Positions 50,549 through 61,126 of a DNA stretch of 64,000 nt are shown here, piece after piece. Origin of the DNA: Proales similis (lineage: Eukaryota > Rotifera > Eurotatoria > Ploima > Proalidae); NCBI GenBank assembly GCA_019059635.1, contig JAGVRJ010000010.1:188501-252500 (forward strand). The letters run 5' to 3'. Position numbers and translations under genes: made by a program. The notes beneath the pieces are model-generated. The model ran no database searches. It worked only from the letters and a program-made list of their open reading frames with translations, and was not told where the DNA came from. Position 1 is the stretch's first letter; every line of letters begins with the position of its first letter.

Positions 50549-52247
50549 ATGGACGATGAAAGAGAGCCCTTGCTCGCTGCCAGAGATAAACAAGAGTGTG
50601 AACAGCCGACAGGCCCCTTTTACCCGAGCAAGTCCAGTCGATACTTTGCACTGTTTTTCATTTGCGCTTTGACGTTTGGGCCCTATTTCTGCTATGTGCT
50701 GCCAGGAGCGCTCGAGGACGAGTTCGAAAAAGATTTAAAAATCGACACTGGCACGTTCACCGTTTTCATAAGCCTCTACAGTTGGCCCAATGTCCTGCTC
50801 TGCTTCTTCGGTGGCTTCCTCATCGATAGTCTGCTCGGCGTTCGCATGGGCACCATTCTCTTCTCTTCGTTGAATACTTTTGGACAGATTCTGTTCGCGT
50901 TCGGCGCTTACAGGAACCAGGTCTGGCTGATGGACGTCGCTCGCTTCATATTCGGGTACGCTCTTTCCTTCGATTTCACCTCATGAGGCAATGTCTGAAA
51001 AAAAGAGTTGCCTGCTCGCGATCAGCATGGGCGGCGAGACGGCCTCAGTCGCTCAAAAAGCCTATTTAGTCAAATGGTTCCCTCCCAAAGAGCTCAATCT
51101 GGTGTTTGGATTCATCGCGAGCTCAGCCTTGCTGGTAACTTCTTCCGGTTCATTCAAGGTCGCCAAGTGCTTAATCCCAAATTCAATCACCCAAGGGCTC
51201 TAGTCTGAATCAAGTGGTCATGTCTCCAATCTACAACTACATGAGTCAGTTTGCGAGCGGATATGAATGTCTTGGCCTGACAATCGCTGTGGCCTCTATA
51301 ACGGTTCTTATATCGTGGATAAGTGCGCTTGTGCTCAGTCCGCTCGAGAAAAGAAGAGTCCGTCTGGCAGCTGAAGCCCAACCAGAGTCGTCGTCGTCAC
51401 TTCCGACCAGTTTAGAAGAGAAACGATCAAATGCCATCGGACTCGGCTCAGTGCTTCAATTTCCTCCGCAGATTTGGATTATATTTCTCATCTGCATCGC
51501 ATTCTACTCGGCCACATTCCCATTCGTCAGTCTGGCCAAATTGTTCATCACTCGCAAATACGACTATGCGCCCGAAACCGCCAATCTACTTCAAAGGTAA
51601 GGAAGTTGTGTCCGATTGCTTCAAATTTTCAACTTTTTGCCCTTATCCTGCCACTCATCGCCGCAGCGTGTTTTTCTTGATGACTGTGGTCACCTCGCCC
51701 ATATTCGGCAAGCTGGTCGACAAGCTGGGCCGCAACGACAACTGGGTTCTACTGGGCGTTCTCAGCGCACTCGGAGCCCATCTCTTGCTCATGTTCACTT
51801 ATTTGAACCCGTTCGTGCCCGTCGTCATTCTGGGCTCTTCTCTGTCGATCATTTACGCCGCCTTGTGGCCAATGGTATCAATGCTCGTGCCCGACGGACA
51901 GCTGGCCACTGCTTACGGACTCATGCAGAGCTTCCAAAACCTCGGTCTCGCTGTCATCAACATTCTGACCGGAATTCTAGTCGAAGCTCACGGCTACTTC
52001 GTCCTTGAGCTGTTCTTCTTGTCCTTGTGCGTCGGTGAGTTTCTCTCAGTTTCCTAGCGGCTGCTTCAATTCTTTTCGCTTCTCACGCTCGTTTGACTTT
52101 TAAGTGAGCCTTGTTCTTGTTCTACTGCTGCAATTCGTCGGCGCCCATCGAAAAGGTATGAACGATCGCAGCTCTCATCAACAATCCGCTAATTCAACTA
52201 AACTTCGAGCAGAGTCGACAACCAAGAGATCAGCACTGGTCAATTGA
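50549..52247 (+). CDS. MFSD1: Major facilitator superfamily transporter, MFSD1-like, copy a
   Basis: MFSD1 is a lysosomal 12-helix transporter, reported as a dipeptide exporter partnered with GLMP. Six exons (50549-50955, 51026-51134, 51196-51596, 51667-52034, 52105-52155, 52213-52247) give 456 aa. The N-terminus carries an acidic dileucine sorting motif (EREPLL), as expected for lysosomal targeting. TM-region motifs include FGPYFCYVLPGALEDEFEKD, WPNVLLCFFGGFLID and GMGGETASVAQKAYLVKWF, then YAALWPMVSMLVPDGQLATA and GLMQSFQNLGLAV. The exon 3 acceptor at 51195 was chosen because it restores LLGSSLNQVVMSPIYN, parallel to copy b. It sits directly upstream of its paralogue in the same orientation. 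The AATAAA is at 52289-52294. Confidence 0.9.
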
Positions 52248-52600
52248 GCACGCATTTCGTTTTCGATTCGTTTCTTTCAAAATTTCTTAATAAATCCTAT
52301 GCGAGCTTAAACTGCGGCATTTTGAGCGGCAAGTTTTGAGAGGCTGTTTTGAATGTGCGCACCGTTATGAAGAAGAAATAGCTTGCGTTGAGCAGGAGCA
52401 GCAGTTAATTATGAAACAGAAGCACACGATCACATGATCAGGGAGAGAGGTCACAAGATATGCATTCAGAGTTGAGTTTCGATCGTCATTTTTGTTTTCC
52501 TCGCTATTCTAGTCAAGTGAAGTAGAGAAAAGAGAAAAAGAAAAAGGACAAACAAAGAGACAGGCAGACAGACATACAAAGCCGATCTGAATCGAGTAAA
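52248..52600. other. spacer between the two MFSD1 copies
   Basis: About 350 nt with the copy-a polyadenylation signal and the copy-b promoter; A-rich near the copy-b ATG. No other feature. Confidence 0.4.
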
Positions 52601-54112
52601 ATGTCGAGCAACGAAATATCGGAAACCGAGCCAATCATCCAATATGTGGACGACAACAGCCGTCAGGGATGTGTGGGCACCGTGTGCAACCCGCGCAAGT
52701 TCTACTTTCGCTACTTCGCTCTCATATTCATGTGCTTGCTGAGCTTCGGCTCTTATTTCTGCTACGACAACCCGGCCGCTCTGCAGGACCATTTCAAAAA
52801 AGACCTCAAGATTTCCACGGCCACATTCACCGCCTTCTACAGCTGGTATTCATGGCCCAACGTGGTCCTCTGCTTTTTCGGCGGCTACCTTATTGACCGA
52901 GTGTTCGGCATTCGACTTGGCGCGCTCGTCTTCGGCTCTATGGTTCTGATGGGACAGTTGGTGTTTGCGTTCGGCGCCTTGTCCAACAAGATTTGGCTCA
53001 TGGACGTCGGTCGATTCATATTCGGCATCGGCGGCGAGTCGCTGGCCGTTGCTCAGAACACCTACGCTGTCGCCTGGTTCTTTGGCCGTGAGCTCAACTT
53101 GGTCTTTGGTCTTCAGCTTAGCATTGCTCGTCTCGGATCGACCGTCAACTTGATTGTCATGACTCCAATTTATGACGCTCTCAATCAGACCAAGTCCGGA
53201 TACGAGTGTCTGGGCACAGCCCTCCTAATCGCTGCTTCTACGTGCGTCTTTTCTCTCATTTGCGCCTCAATTCTGGCGCTTCTCGACTTGAGAAGAACCA
53301 AAGTCATTCCATCGGAACCAGTTAAAGCAGGCGACGAGATAAAACTTAGCGACGCTCTTCGTTTTCCGCCCTCCCTCTGGCTCGTGTTTATAATCTGCGT
53401 CACGTTCTACTGCGCCGTTTTTCCATTCATCAGTCTTGGCAAAGTGTTTTTCATAAGCAAGTACGACTTTGCGCCGGTCGAGGCCAACAGCGCCGACAGG
53501 TGAGTCCACTCGGCTTCGATAATTAAGATAGAATTCTGATTTATCGCCTCTGAGCAGCATCGTCTATCTTATATCTGCGTTCGCTTCGCCAATCTGTGGC
53601 TTCCTTATCGATTTGACCGGTTTCAACACAATCTGGGTGACCGGAGCGATCCTCGGAACGATCGGATCGCACTTCTTGATGGGATTCACCTTTGTCAACC
53701 CTTTCATTCCGATGATAATAATGGGCGTTTCTTATTCGCTTCTGGCCGCATCCCTCTGGCCCATGGTTGCTTTGATCGTCTCCAAACACCAGCTGGGAAC
53801 TGCCTATGGCCTCATGCAGAGTGTTCAGAACCTTGGCTTGGCTTTGATCAGCCTGCTCACCGGCTATTTGGTCGATGTCGCCGGCTACTTTGTGCTCGAA
53901 GTCTTTTTCCTTGGCTGTCTTTGCCGTAAGTCGATTCATGCAAGCTCTAGTGCTGTATACTTAACTTTACTCAAACGTCGAAATCTTTTCAAGTGGCTCT
54001 TATCAGCGCCCTAATGCTCTATTTCTACGACAAATACAAAGGAGGCATCCTGAGCATCTCCAAAAAGCAGAGACAAGAGCTGCTCAAACTGAACTCCGAA
54101 GAGTCCTCGTAA
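52601..54112 (+). CDS. MFSD1: Major facilitator superfamily transporter, MFSD1-like, copy b
   Basis: Three exons (52601-53499, 53558-53925, 53994-54112) give 461 aa. It is a clear paralogue of copy a: FGSYFCYDNPAALQDHFKKD, WPNVVLCFFGGYLID, GIGGESLAVAQNTYAVAWF, SLWPMVALIVSKHQLGTA and GLMQSVQNLGLAL. GIGGESLAVAQNTYAV is nearly identical to vertebrate MFSD1, so copy b is the more conserved copy. Its N-terminal sorting signal reads ETEPII, a weaker variant of the dileucine motif in copy a. Two introns that interrupt copy a between its first and third exons are missing here, and the last exon is arranged differently. The AATAAA is at 54146-54151. Confidence 0.92.
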
Positions 54113-54145
54113 GCAAGGAGGCTAAACATCAAGAAAAAAGGCCAA

Positions 54146-54151
54146 AATAAA
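54146..54151 (+). terminator. polyadenylation signal of MFSD1-b
   Basis: AATAAA 33 nt after the MFSD1-b stop codon. Confidence 0.65.
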
Positions 54152-54396
54152 GAAAAATCAGTTTTCCCGTTTTAAACGCTCTCGCAAAAGGAATTTAGAA
54201 TTATTTTTCGTCATTCACATGAATGACATCGTAGAATAAAGTGGAAACAAAAAATCTTTTCTCTGGCGTTCCGAAGTTCACAACAGCAGTACTTGCCTAA
54301 TCAAGAGCCTTAAAGCGTTTGCCCAACCAGTCTATTACTGAGATACTAGTCCCGATAGAAAGCTCGCGTTAATAAGCAGCTTTTATTTTTAACTTT

Positions 54397-54543
54397 TTGA
54401 TGCGTTCAAGAATAATAAAAGCCACTTTACAATTTGGCTAAGCTTCTCAATGAATGAAACAGAGGAGCGAATAAACAGCCGTGTGTTCAACAGCCACGGT
54501 TGTTATTCATCCTTTAAAATAAAATGGATAATGGTGAGATTTG
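54397..54543 (+). repeat. inverted, internally deleted copy of the 54.7-55.4 kb gene
   Basis: Reading the plus strand, this stretch first matches the reverse complement of about 55333-55382 (TTTGATGCGTTCAAGAA, then AATTTGGCTAAGCTT), then jumps to match the reverse complement of about 54946-55025 (GAAACAGAGGAGCGAATAAA, GTGTTCAACAGCCACGGTTG, ending GGTGAG plus the start of the intron). About 305 nt that lie between these in the other arm are missing. The copy keeps the intron donor, so it is a DNA-level duplicate and not a retrocopy. It cannot encode the full protein. Identity by eye is above 90 percent over the second block. Confidence 0.85.
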
Positions 54544-54605
54544 AGAATGAATATTCGTGCGCAGACGAGGATATCGATCAAAACTTGGGAAAAAAAGCAA
54601 AAAAA

Positions 54606-54662
54606 TAGTTATATTTAGAATATTTAGAATATAGTTATATTTATTTAAAAGTTATATTAAGA
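54606..54662. repeat. AT-rich short direct repeats
   Basis: Imperfect repeats of AGTTATATTTA and TTTAGAATA units in a stretch with almost no G or C, adjacent to the inverted duplication. Confidence 0.7.
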
Positions 54663-54718
54663 ATAGAATTATTTATCAATACCAGAAATTTTGGTAAAAA
54701 TCAAGTGCTTTTGAAAGG

Positions 54719-55307
54719 TCATCTTGGAAGGCCTAGAAATGCTTTGAGGCGTTTAAGCTTATCGTTCAAGTGTCCTTCAGTTGAGAGGTTATAAAACTCC
54801 AGCAAATCATTTAATTGATCTGCCTGTATCCTATTTAAATCAGCCAAGTTTGCCGGTCGATCTTCCGGGTATTCGTCCTCAACCTTAACACAGATTTCAT
54901 GTTTCTTTCATTTGCAACTCGTAATAAAAGCCTAGAGGGCAAACCTCACCATTATCCATTTTATCTTAAAGGATGAATAACAACCGTGGCTGTTGAACAC
55001 ACGGCTATTTATTCGCTCCTCTGTTTCGTAGAGCTCATCCTCAAATTCTTTGATACGCGACAGCATTCGGTTGTAATCTCTGCGCAGCTCATCCAGTTCT
55101 CTCTTTGGTCTCATAATGCAAGATGTTCACTCTCAGGCTGAGCAATCATCCTACCCTCATGTGTGCCTGTTCTTCCGAGACATTGATGGGCTCTTCGATC
55201 ATGGGCGCTGCTTCTTCCAAGCGCCTTCCTAACTCCATGCATTCCTGAGATAGTCTTCTTACAGGCCTCTGCCTCTTGTCCATTTTCAAAGAATCGTTCA
55301 ATCCCAT
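54719..55307 (-). CDS. small coiled-coil protein with SAP-like C-terminus, unknown family
   Basis: Three minus-strand exons fit exactly in phase 0: 55155-55307, 54950-55102, 54719-54883 (153, 153 and 165 nt), giving 156 aa. Introns are 52 and 66 nt with GT-AG ends (gtagga...accaaag, gtgagg...gttaag). The N-terminus MGLNDSLKMDKRQRPVRRLS is basic. The middle is a coiled coil (RELDELRRDYNRMLSRIKEF, EDELYETEERINSR). The C-terminus, ANLADLNRIQADQLNDLLEF then GHLNDKLKRLKAFLGL, has the helix-linker-helix look of a SAP-type DNA-binding motif. I cannot name the family. The gene is markedly AT-richer than its neighbours, and part of it is duplicated in inverted orientation 0.5 kb away, both suggesting a mobile or recently inserted unit. 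It could equally be a rapidly evolving host gene. Confidence 0.7.
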
Positions 55308-55857
55308 GTCTTTTTCTGCTTAATAAATACTTGTTTTATAAGCTTAGCCAAATTGAAAAGTGGCTTTGAGTTTTCTTGAACGCATCAAACAGTTCAAGAA
55401 GGAAGCATTTTGATTGGCGCGCAAATGACCTCTAACTATGTAGTGAATGTGGCTGTTCAAAACAAATTTTGCAATTTAAACGACCTCATGCCTATTTTGC
55501 GGATCAATCCCCTCACTTTCTATTTTTCTCGCTGTTGAAAAGCCGATGCTCGCTTCATTGCTTGGCTTAAATTAAACTTGTCCAATCCCACTCAATTCAT
55601 GCAGATTGTTAGTCCATAACCATTTTGAATACTTTTTCTTTTGGCTTAAGTACCTCTGCTTTAAGTCCAGGACGCAGTTTTGACATGCATCTGTCTATGA
55701 CTGACATTGACTGATGCAGGACCGAGGGAGAATCGCTTTTATTCATTGATGGAATATCTCCATTCTCAAAATTGAGAGTTATTAGACTTATTGTTTTCAA
55801 ATGTTGCGAAATTACGGCAAACTACGCATTTAATAAATGTGAGTCATCAAGGGCCAT
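55308..55857. other. AT-rich spacer with a short minus-strand ORF
   Basis: About 550 nt. The part near 55333-55382 is the right arm of the inverted repeat. A minus-strand frame at 55609-55746 (45 codons from ATG, MNKSDSPSVLHQSMSVIDRC start) reads like coding sequence but I could not place it in a complete gene model. Confidence 0.35.
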
Positions 55858-55865
55858 TATAAATA
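55858..55865 (+). promoter_or_regulatory. TATA box of the 54-aa Cys-rich gene
   Basis: TATAAATA, 43-50 nt upstream of the ATG at 55908, the spacing expected for a short 5' UTR. Confidence 0.55.
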
Positions 55866-55907
55866 TCAAAGCGAGAATACGAGTTTGTTTAACTTAGACT
55901 GAGCAAG

Positions 55908-56125
55908 ATGAACCAAGAGAAAAATACCACAAAAGGTAGGCGATGTGTTCTTTACTTCGATTGAAACCGATTTAACCGGCTTAGCCAGACAACAAAAACA
56001 GCAAAGACAAAGACAAACCGAGGGAGCAAGAACATGCTTACAAGAGTAAGCGGAAATGCAACTGCCCCTGCCACGCCAATCCATCAATAATTCACGTGGT
56101 GGCCTGCTGTACGCCTTTCGGTTAA
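55908..56125 (+). CDS. 54-aa basic Cys-rich micro-protein, unknown function
   Basis: Two exons, 55908-55935 (28 nt) and 55989-56125, joined by a 53-nt GT-AG intron (donor gtaggcg, acceptor cttagccag), give 54 aa. The protein starts MNQEKNTTKDNKNSKDKDK, is highly polar and basic, and ends with a Cys/His-rich block (KRKCNCPCHANPSIIHVVAC, then CTPFG) holding five Cys and two His. There is no signal peptide. A TATA box precedes it and an AATAAA (56191-56196) follows 66 nt after the stop, so all parts of a complete gene are in order. Metal binding by the Cys/His cluster is plausible but unproven. I know no family with this pattern. The gene lies head to head with the minus-strand small ORF and convergent with the Ig gene. 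Confidence 0.5.
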
Positions 56126-56190
56126 AATGCCCAGCCAGACCAAGAGAAGCAGAAAAGCTCCCTTTGAGGCATAGATCCAATGCAATCAAT

Positions 56191-56196
56191 AATAAA
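56191..56196 (+). terminator. polyadenylation signal of the 54-aa gene
   Basis: AATAAA 66 nt after the stop at 56123-56125. Confidence 0.5.
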
Positions 56197-56368
56197 CAAA
56201 GTCATGAGATTCGTTTGATTCGAATAAAGTTTACCTAAACAGATGAAGAACGAAACAAAAAGAGAGAATTGCAGTGGAGCAAACTTGACAAAAGAGTAAA
56301 TCGCTGTTTATGCGCAACATGGGCTGGCCGGTTGGGCGACTGACTTTGAAATAAGAAATAAAAATGAG

Positions 56369-58280
56369 TCAAAATACGAAAGGCGACTGTAAGAGAGCCA
56401 TCAGGATGAAAAGGGGGATAATCGCAACACGTTGATGAGATCGAGCGGACGAGACGAGTTCAAACGAGTCCTGGCTGGTGGTCATGTGCCGTTCAACATT
56501 CCACTCGTCGAGATCTGAATTGGACGATTTGGGTCTGCCACCACTGTCCATGACCAACTCTTCGGTTAGGCTTGATCGTGGCGATGTTGAGAATTGAGCA
56601 CGAGACGAGTGGCCGGCCTCACTTTCCTTTTTGTGGGCCGCGTCAGTTTTGCTCGCTTCTTGGTTCCTCGCTTAAACGGATTCGTTCGATTTAAGATTCA
56701 GTCAAAGTTCAGCTTCGATCACTTACTTCCGTACAAATAAGTTTTGACTATCCGAGTGCCAGCTGTGTTGTTGGCAGCGCACTCGTATGAGCCAAGGTCG
56801 CCCTCGTCACCAACCATGATCACAAGCTGACTGACTTTGGTGGTCGCGTTGAGCCGATGCTCTCTGACGCTGTACTTGCCTTCCATGGTGTTTCGGATGG
56901 GTCGCCACAGCGGACGCATTGGCTGGTGCTCGTCAAGGATACTGTAGACCGGCACAGGTCCAAAAGAGCGCTTATTCGATCGCTGGTGAAGTGCGTCGTT
57001 CAGATCGAGTTGTGCATGCAGCCAACTGATGCTCGCCTCTGGCTCCGAGTGCACAGTGCAGTTCAGCTCCACTCTGATGGGCATCTCGTGCACAAACGTC
57101 TTCTCAGGGCTGACTTTTACCACTGGCCGATCTAATTCACAATCGCAATCGATCATCTTTTGCGCCGGCTCAAATTCAATCAAGTGAACCAACTTACACA
57201 ATACGTCAATTTTGAACTTCTTGCTCACTGCGGGCGGAATCTGATTGCTGGCTTCGCATTCAAAATAGTCGTACTGGTCGCGTTGAACTGAATCGACTGT
57301 GATGTGGTTGGTGTTCAAACTGAATACTGAACAAGAGCCGAAAAGAGTTAGGTATTGGCATGCACAAACGCTGCGCTTGCTCTTCTCACCTGTCAAATTG
57401 TCCGCCTTGAAACGCTTGACGTACCAGTTTATGACTGGCGTCGGGTTGCCGAAAGCGTTGCATTCTAGTCGTTCAGATTTGAGATTATCCAAAAAGAAGA
57501 CTCGGAGCTGAGATGCTAAGATTACTCACCAAGACTGAGCTGTTTGCCTTCGACAATTGTGATCGACTCGGGATGCTCGACGTCGTCCATCCTGGTCTGG
57601 GCAGCCATGCTTGACGCCAGGGCCAAATGCGCTGCATAGTGGGCCGGAATCTCGTAGTTTATCTCGATGTCGGTAAACGACGGCGGTGCTACATTCGATT
57701 CGCTTTAGTTCAAATCGAGCTCATTGTTCAAAGGGCTCATCTACTCACTCAGGACGATCAGATTGACGAGTTTAGACTTTACGATCGGCGTGTTTATTTG
57801 ACACGCGTACTCGCCCGAATCGCTGAGGCGAGTCTGCTCAATGACCAGATTCGACTGGGTCGGCTCAGTGCTCTCAATGTCAAATCGGCGATCGGGCGAC
57901 ACGATTTGATTGTGAAACGCGATAGGATCGCCGTCTTTTACTCTCAGCCAGAGTATTTTGTGCGAGCCGAGATTTCGAACAGCGCACGGAAGCAGAGCCT
58001 TCTGTCCGATCACTGCGGTGACGTTCTGTCTGATTACTTCGTTTATGGGCGGGTCGACTCGGTGGCTGAAGTGGAAAAAGTCCGGCTCCTCGTCAAAGTT
58101 CATGCGCTGCTCGTGGCGCCGCATTGCGTAACGGCCGAACGGCGCCCGGTCGTAGACACGCTCTCGATAGCGTCTCACATGTTGATCTGCACCAACTATT
58201 TGCTGGCCTGTGAGGCACGCGAAACAATACAATAGAGCCAACGAGTAAAATTGATTCATCGTGACTGCTTGAATAATCAT
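56369..58280 (-). CDS. GPI-anchored three-Ig-domain adhesion protein (lachesin/IgLON/DIP-like)
   Basis: A cell-surface recognition molecule of the type used in nervous systems. Six minus-strand exons (57749-58280, 57530-57688, 57390-57464, 57198-57326, 56727-57131, 56369-56670) give 533 aa. The signal sequence is MNQFYSLALLYCFACLTGQQ (start at 58259 or 58280). Ig1 runs from about residue 68 with Cys in ALLPCAVRNLG, Trp in KILWLRVKDG and DSGEYACQINT. Ig2 has LECNAFGNPTPVINWYVKRF and YDYFECEASNQ. Ig3 has VELNCTVHSEPEASISWLHA and GSYECAANNTAG. A Ser-rich stalk of about 75 residues ends in a hydrophobic tail (VAIIPLFILMALLQSPFVF) that fits GPI attachment. All internal introns are phase 1, which is typical of Ig-domain genes. 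Closest known groups are lachesin, DIP/Dpr and IgLON; I cannot choose among them. Confidence 0.9.
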
Positions 58281-61064
58281 GTGCGTTCGGGCAAGTCAAT
58301 CTGTGTCGCTAATGCCGCTCTACTGTGTGCTGCTAATTTTTAAAAGCGCTGCTGCAGGCAGCCTCTTTTCACATGGTCCATATGATTTGAAAATTCGTCT
58401 TCCGCAATCTAAACAAAAGCACGTCATTGGGAGTGATTGTTCAAAAGCGTACGTGTGCGTGTGACACCGAGAGAGAGAGAGAGAGAGAGTGTGAATGAGC
58501 ACAAAAGACGAACGAGCAACAACAAAATAGGCGACTGTTGAACTCATCGGAATAAAAATTCTCTCCTTTTTTTTTTGCTGATAACGCGATCGATTGCAGT
58601 AAATTGCATAATCCTAATCGCATGATTCGTAAGAAATGCTCGCCACCAAGCAGCCATTAGAAGAGCGCCTAAATTACAGATTTGGAGAGGAAATCGACTG
58701 AAGCGAATCACTCGATTGTTGCAAGAAGGACGAGAGCAGCGCTTATGCACTATGTGTGCTTGCCCGTTTGTGTGTGTTTGTGTGCTTTAGTGTGAATGGG
58801 GGCGTTCGAATCGGCAGAGATCGGATTGAATTGTGAGGCAGCGTCAATTAAATTCTTAGGATTAATTGTCACAATTCTGGGCGCTCACAGGCTCGACTGA
58901 ATCTTGGCCAACGTCACATAACTGACACATTCGACTGCAATTAGTGCTGCTCGAGGCATCCACGATTACGCCATCTTCAGGTGAGCCGAGTGGTGCAAAT
59001 GGCACACGCAAGCCAGGGACGGTGAAAATGAACGCTCTAGGCAAGAGGCACGCAAATAATAGCCGAAGCGCCAATCCTGTCCCTTTTATTTGATTCGCGT
59101 TCCTCTCATTTGAAAGGTTCAAACAAGAGAGGGAGAGAGAGAAAAAAAAATGCAGAGAAATGAACAAGCTCCGCAAATTCAGATGGCTGGCCAGCAGTTT
59201 TGTTTCTAAATCGAATTAAAGCTGCTCTAGCGGTCGAAACAAAGCGAGCACAAATTAGAAAAAAAATGGAGAAAGGGAGAGGGGCCGACACAAAACAATA
59301 GGTTGACGATGGATTCGCTTAGGAGAGCGCGGCTTGTTGTGGACTCAGGCCGAGAGAGAGAGGCGAGCCAAACAAGAGCGTCGAGTTGGCGTTAAATCAA
59401 AATCTAATCTCGTAATTTCCTGTCCACTGCAATCGACGACCACAACGACGACGACGTCTCTGCTAGCTTTGTCGTCAGTCGGAAAGGAGCGTAAAACAAA
59501 AAAAAAGGTTCAACAAGCCGGTACGGGCCCGGTCATAATACGGCTAATAAATATTAAATCAATGTAAACGCGGCTGAGGCCGACAAAGAAAAAAATTGAG
59601 AAAAAGTGGCGGCGACTGGAATGAGAACGGGCAGGCGAGCAGTGAGTGCTAGAAGAAGAGAATTGGCGATATTCGTCAAGACACAAACACAAACAGGAAA
59701 GCGTTGTCGCCCGAGCGAGCGATGCAGTCACGCCCTAAGCCAAAGTCACCGTAGTCATTTCGCTTGCTTGACACCGTCCGGTCTGTCTGTCTGTCTCTCT
59801 CTTTCGCATAGTCGCAGCGTCAATTCAATTAAGTTAAAAGTGCGCGCATCATCATCACCAGCAGCAGCAGCAGCATAACCATCATCGCCAAATGTGTATT
59901 GATATGGGCATGAGCGAATGAGCCGCTTTGTGTTGGGGGCGTTCGCTTGCGTTTGATCTGAGTGGTGTCGGACGGCATGCAAATGCGAGAGCGGACGTCA
60001 CAAATATGCGGTCGGCGGCGCATGTGGTTACAAACACGCAAGCTCAAAGGCAGTGGGCAGCCGTCTGACTCTCATAGCCACGCGGAGCCAAAACATTTTT
60101 TAACCTGCCCAACGCAGTTGCAAGGGCAGGTCAATATGATTAATTACGGCCGAGGGCATATTGCTGAGATATTGCCCATGCAGGGCCTACTGCACGGCTG
60201 CTGTTTGGACGATGGCTGCTGCTGTTTTTGTTCGGTTGGCTGTTGGCCGTCGATTCGAGCCATTTGATCAGATAAAATATTTATTAATTAAAATATCATT
60301 GGCCGTGCCAGCACATTTAACTTAATTTAGCTGAGTGAGCGATCACATCCTACAGCAGGCTTCAAGGGGCGATTTAAATGCGAGCCCAACGAGCAACTGT
60401 GCCGTAGCAGCTTCACTCACTCGTCCGAGAGTTTCTATGTTCTACGAATAAATTAACGCCAACACAAGAGACTGAGAGCGAGGCAAAACATGCAAGCAGT
60501 AGATAAGGCCCGTCAAAGTCGCGCAAGTGGAAGCAACTCGCGTGAACATCAAACTGATAGAGTCATATTTCTCGCCTCTTGCACAGACACGCACATACGC
60601 AGACAGAGAGGCGGCTGTGCGAATCAGGTCGATCAAGCTGTCTGACCCATGGTGTCCAAGCGAGCGGCGGCGAACTGAAACTAGGAAGCTTATCTCTCTG
60701 CTGCCAGACTGTGAAACAACGAGCCAACACAGCCAATTGCGGAATAAACTCATTTTGCTTGGCAATTTCCGTCCGGCGAGCGCTTGTCCGACTCGTCTCG
60801 CACAAGAGTCGCCAGCGATTCTAATTTCCTTGTCGGCCTCTAAACGTGTTTGCTGTTCACACGAAGTAATTTAAGAATGAACGCCTGTTTGCGTTGAACA
60901 AACATACGGAAATCGGCAGCACCGATTCACCGCCGCTGCCGCCGCCGTTCTCGTTCAATACGTGCACGCGTGTTCGCTCACATGCCTGATGCGCTCTGAT
61001 TGCTGAGAGCGAAGAGAGAGAGGGCCTATTTGAAATTGTCTGTGGGCTTGTTGTTTTTTTTTCT

Positions 61065-61126
61065 GTTGTTGTTGTTGTTGTTAGTGTGGCTAGCTGCAGT
61101 GCTTCTCTCTTACTGCTGCTGCTGCT
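61065..61126. repeat. (GTT)n and (CTG)n trinucleotide repeats
   Basis: A TTG/GTT run followed 30 nt later by about five CTG units, in non-coding sequence. Confidence 0.8.

Noticed and set aside
55866-56189. 107-codon minus-strand frame over the 54-aa gene
   Set aside because: It is the complement of the spliced plus-strand gene, which has TATA box, intron and polyadenylation signal in order.
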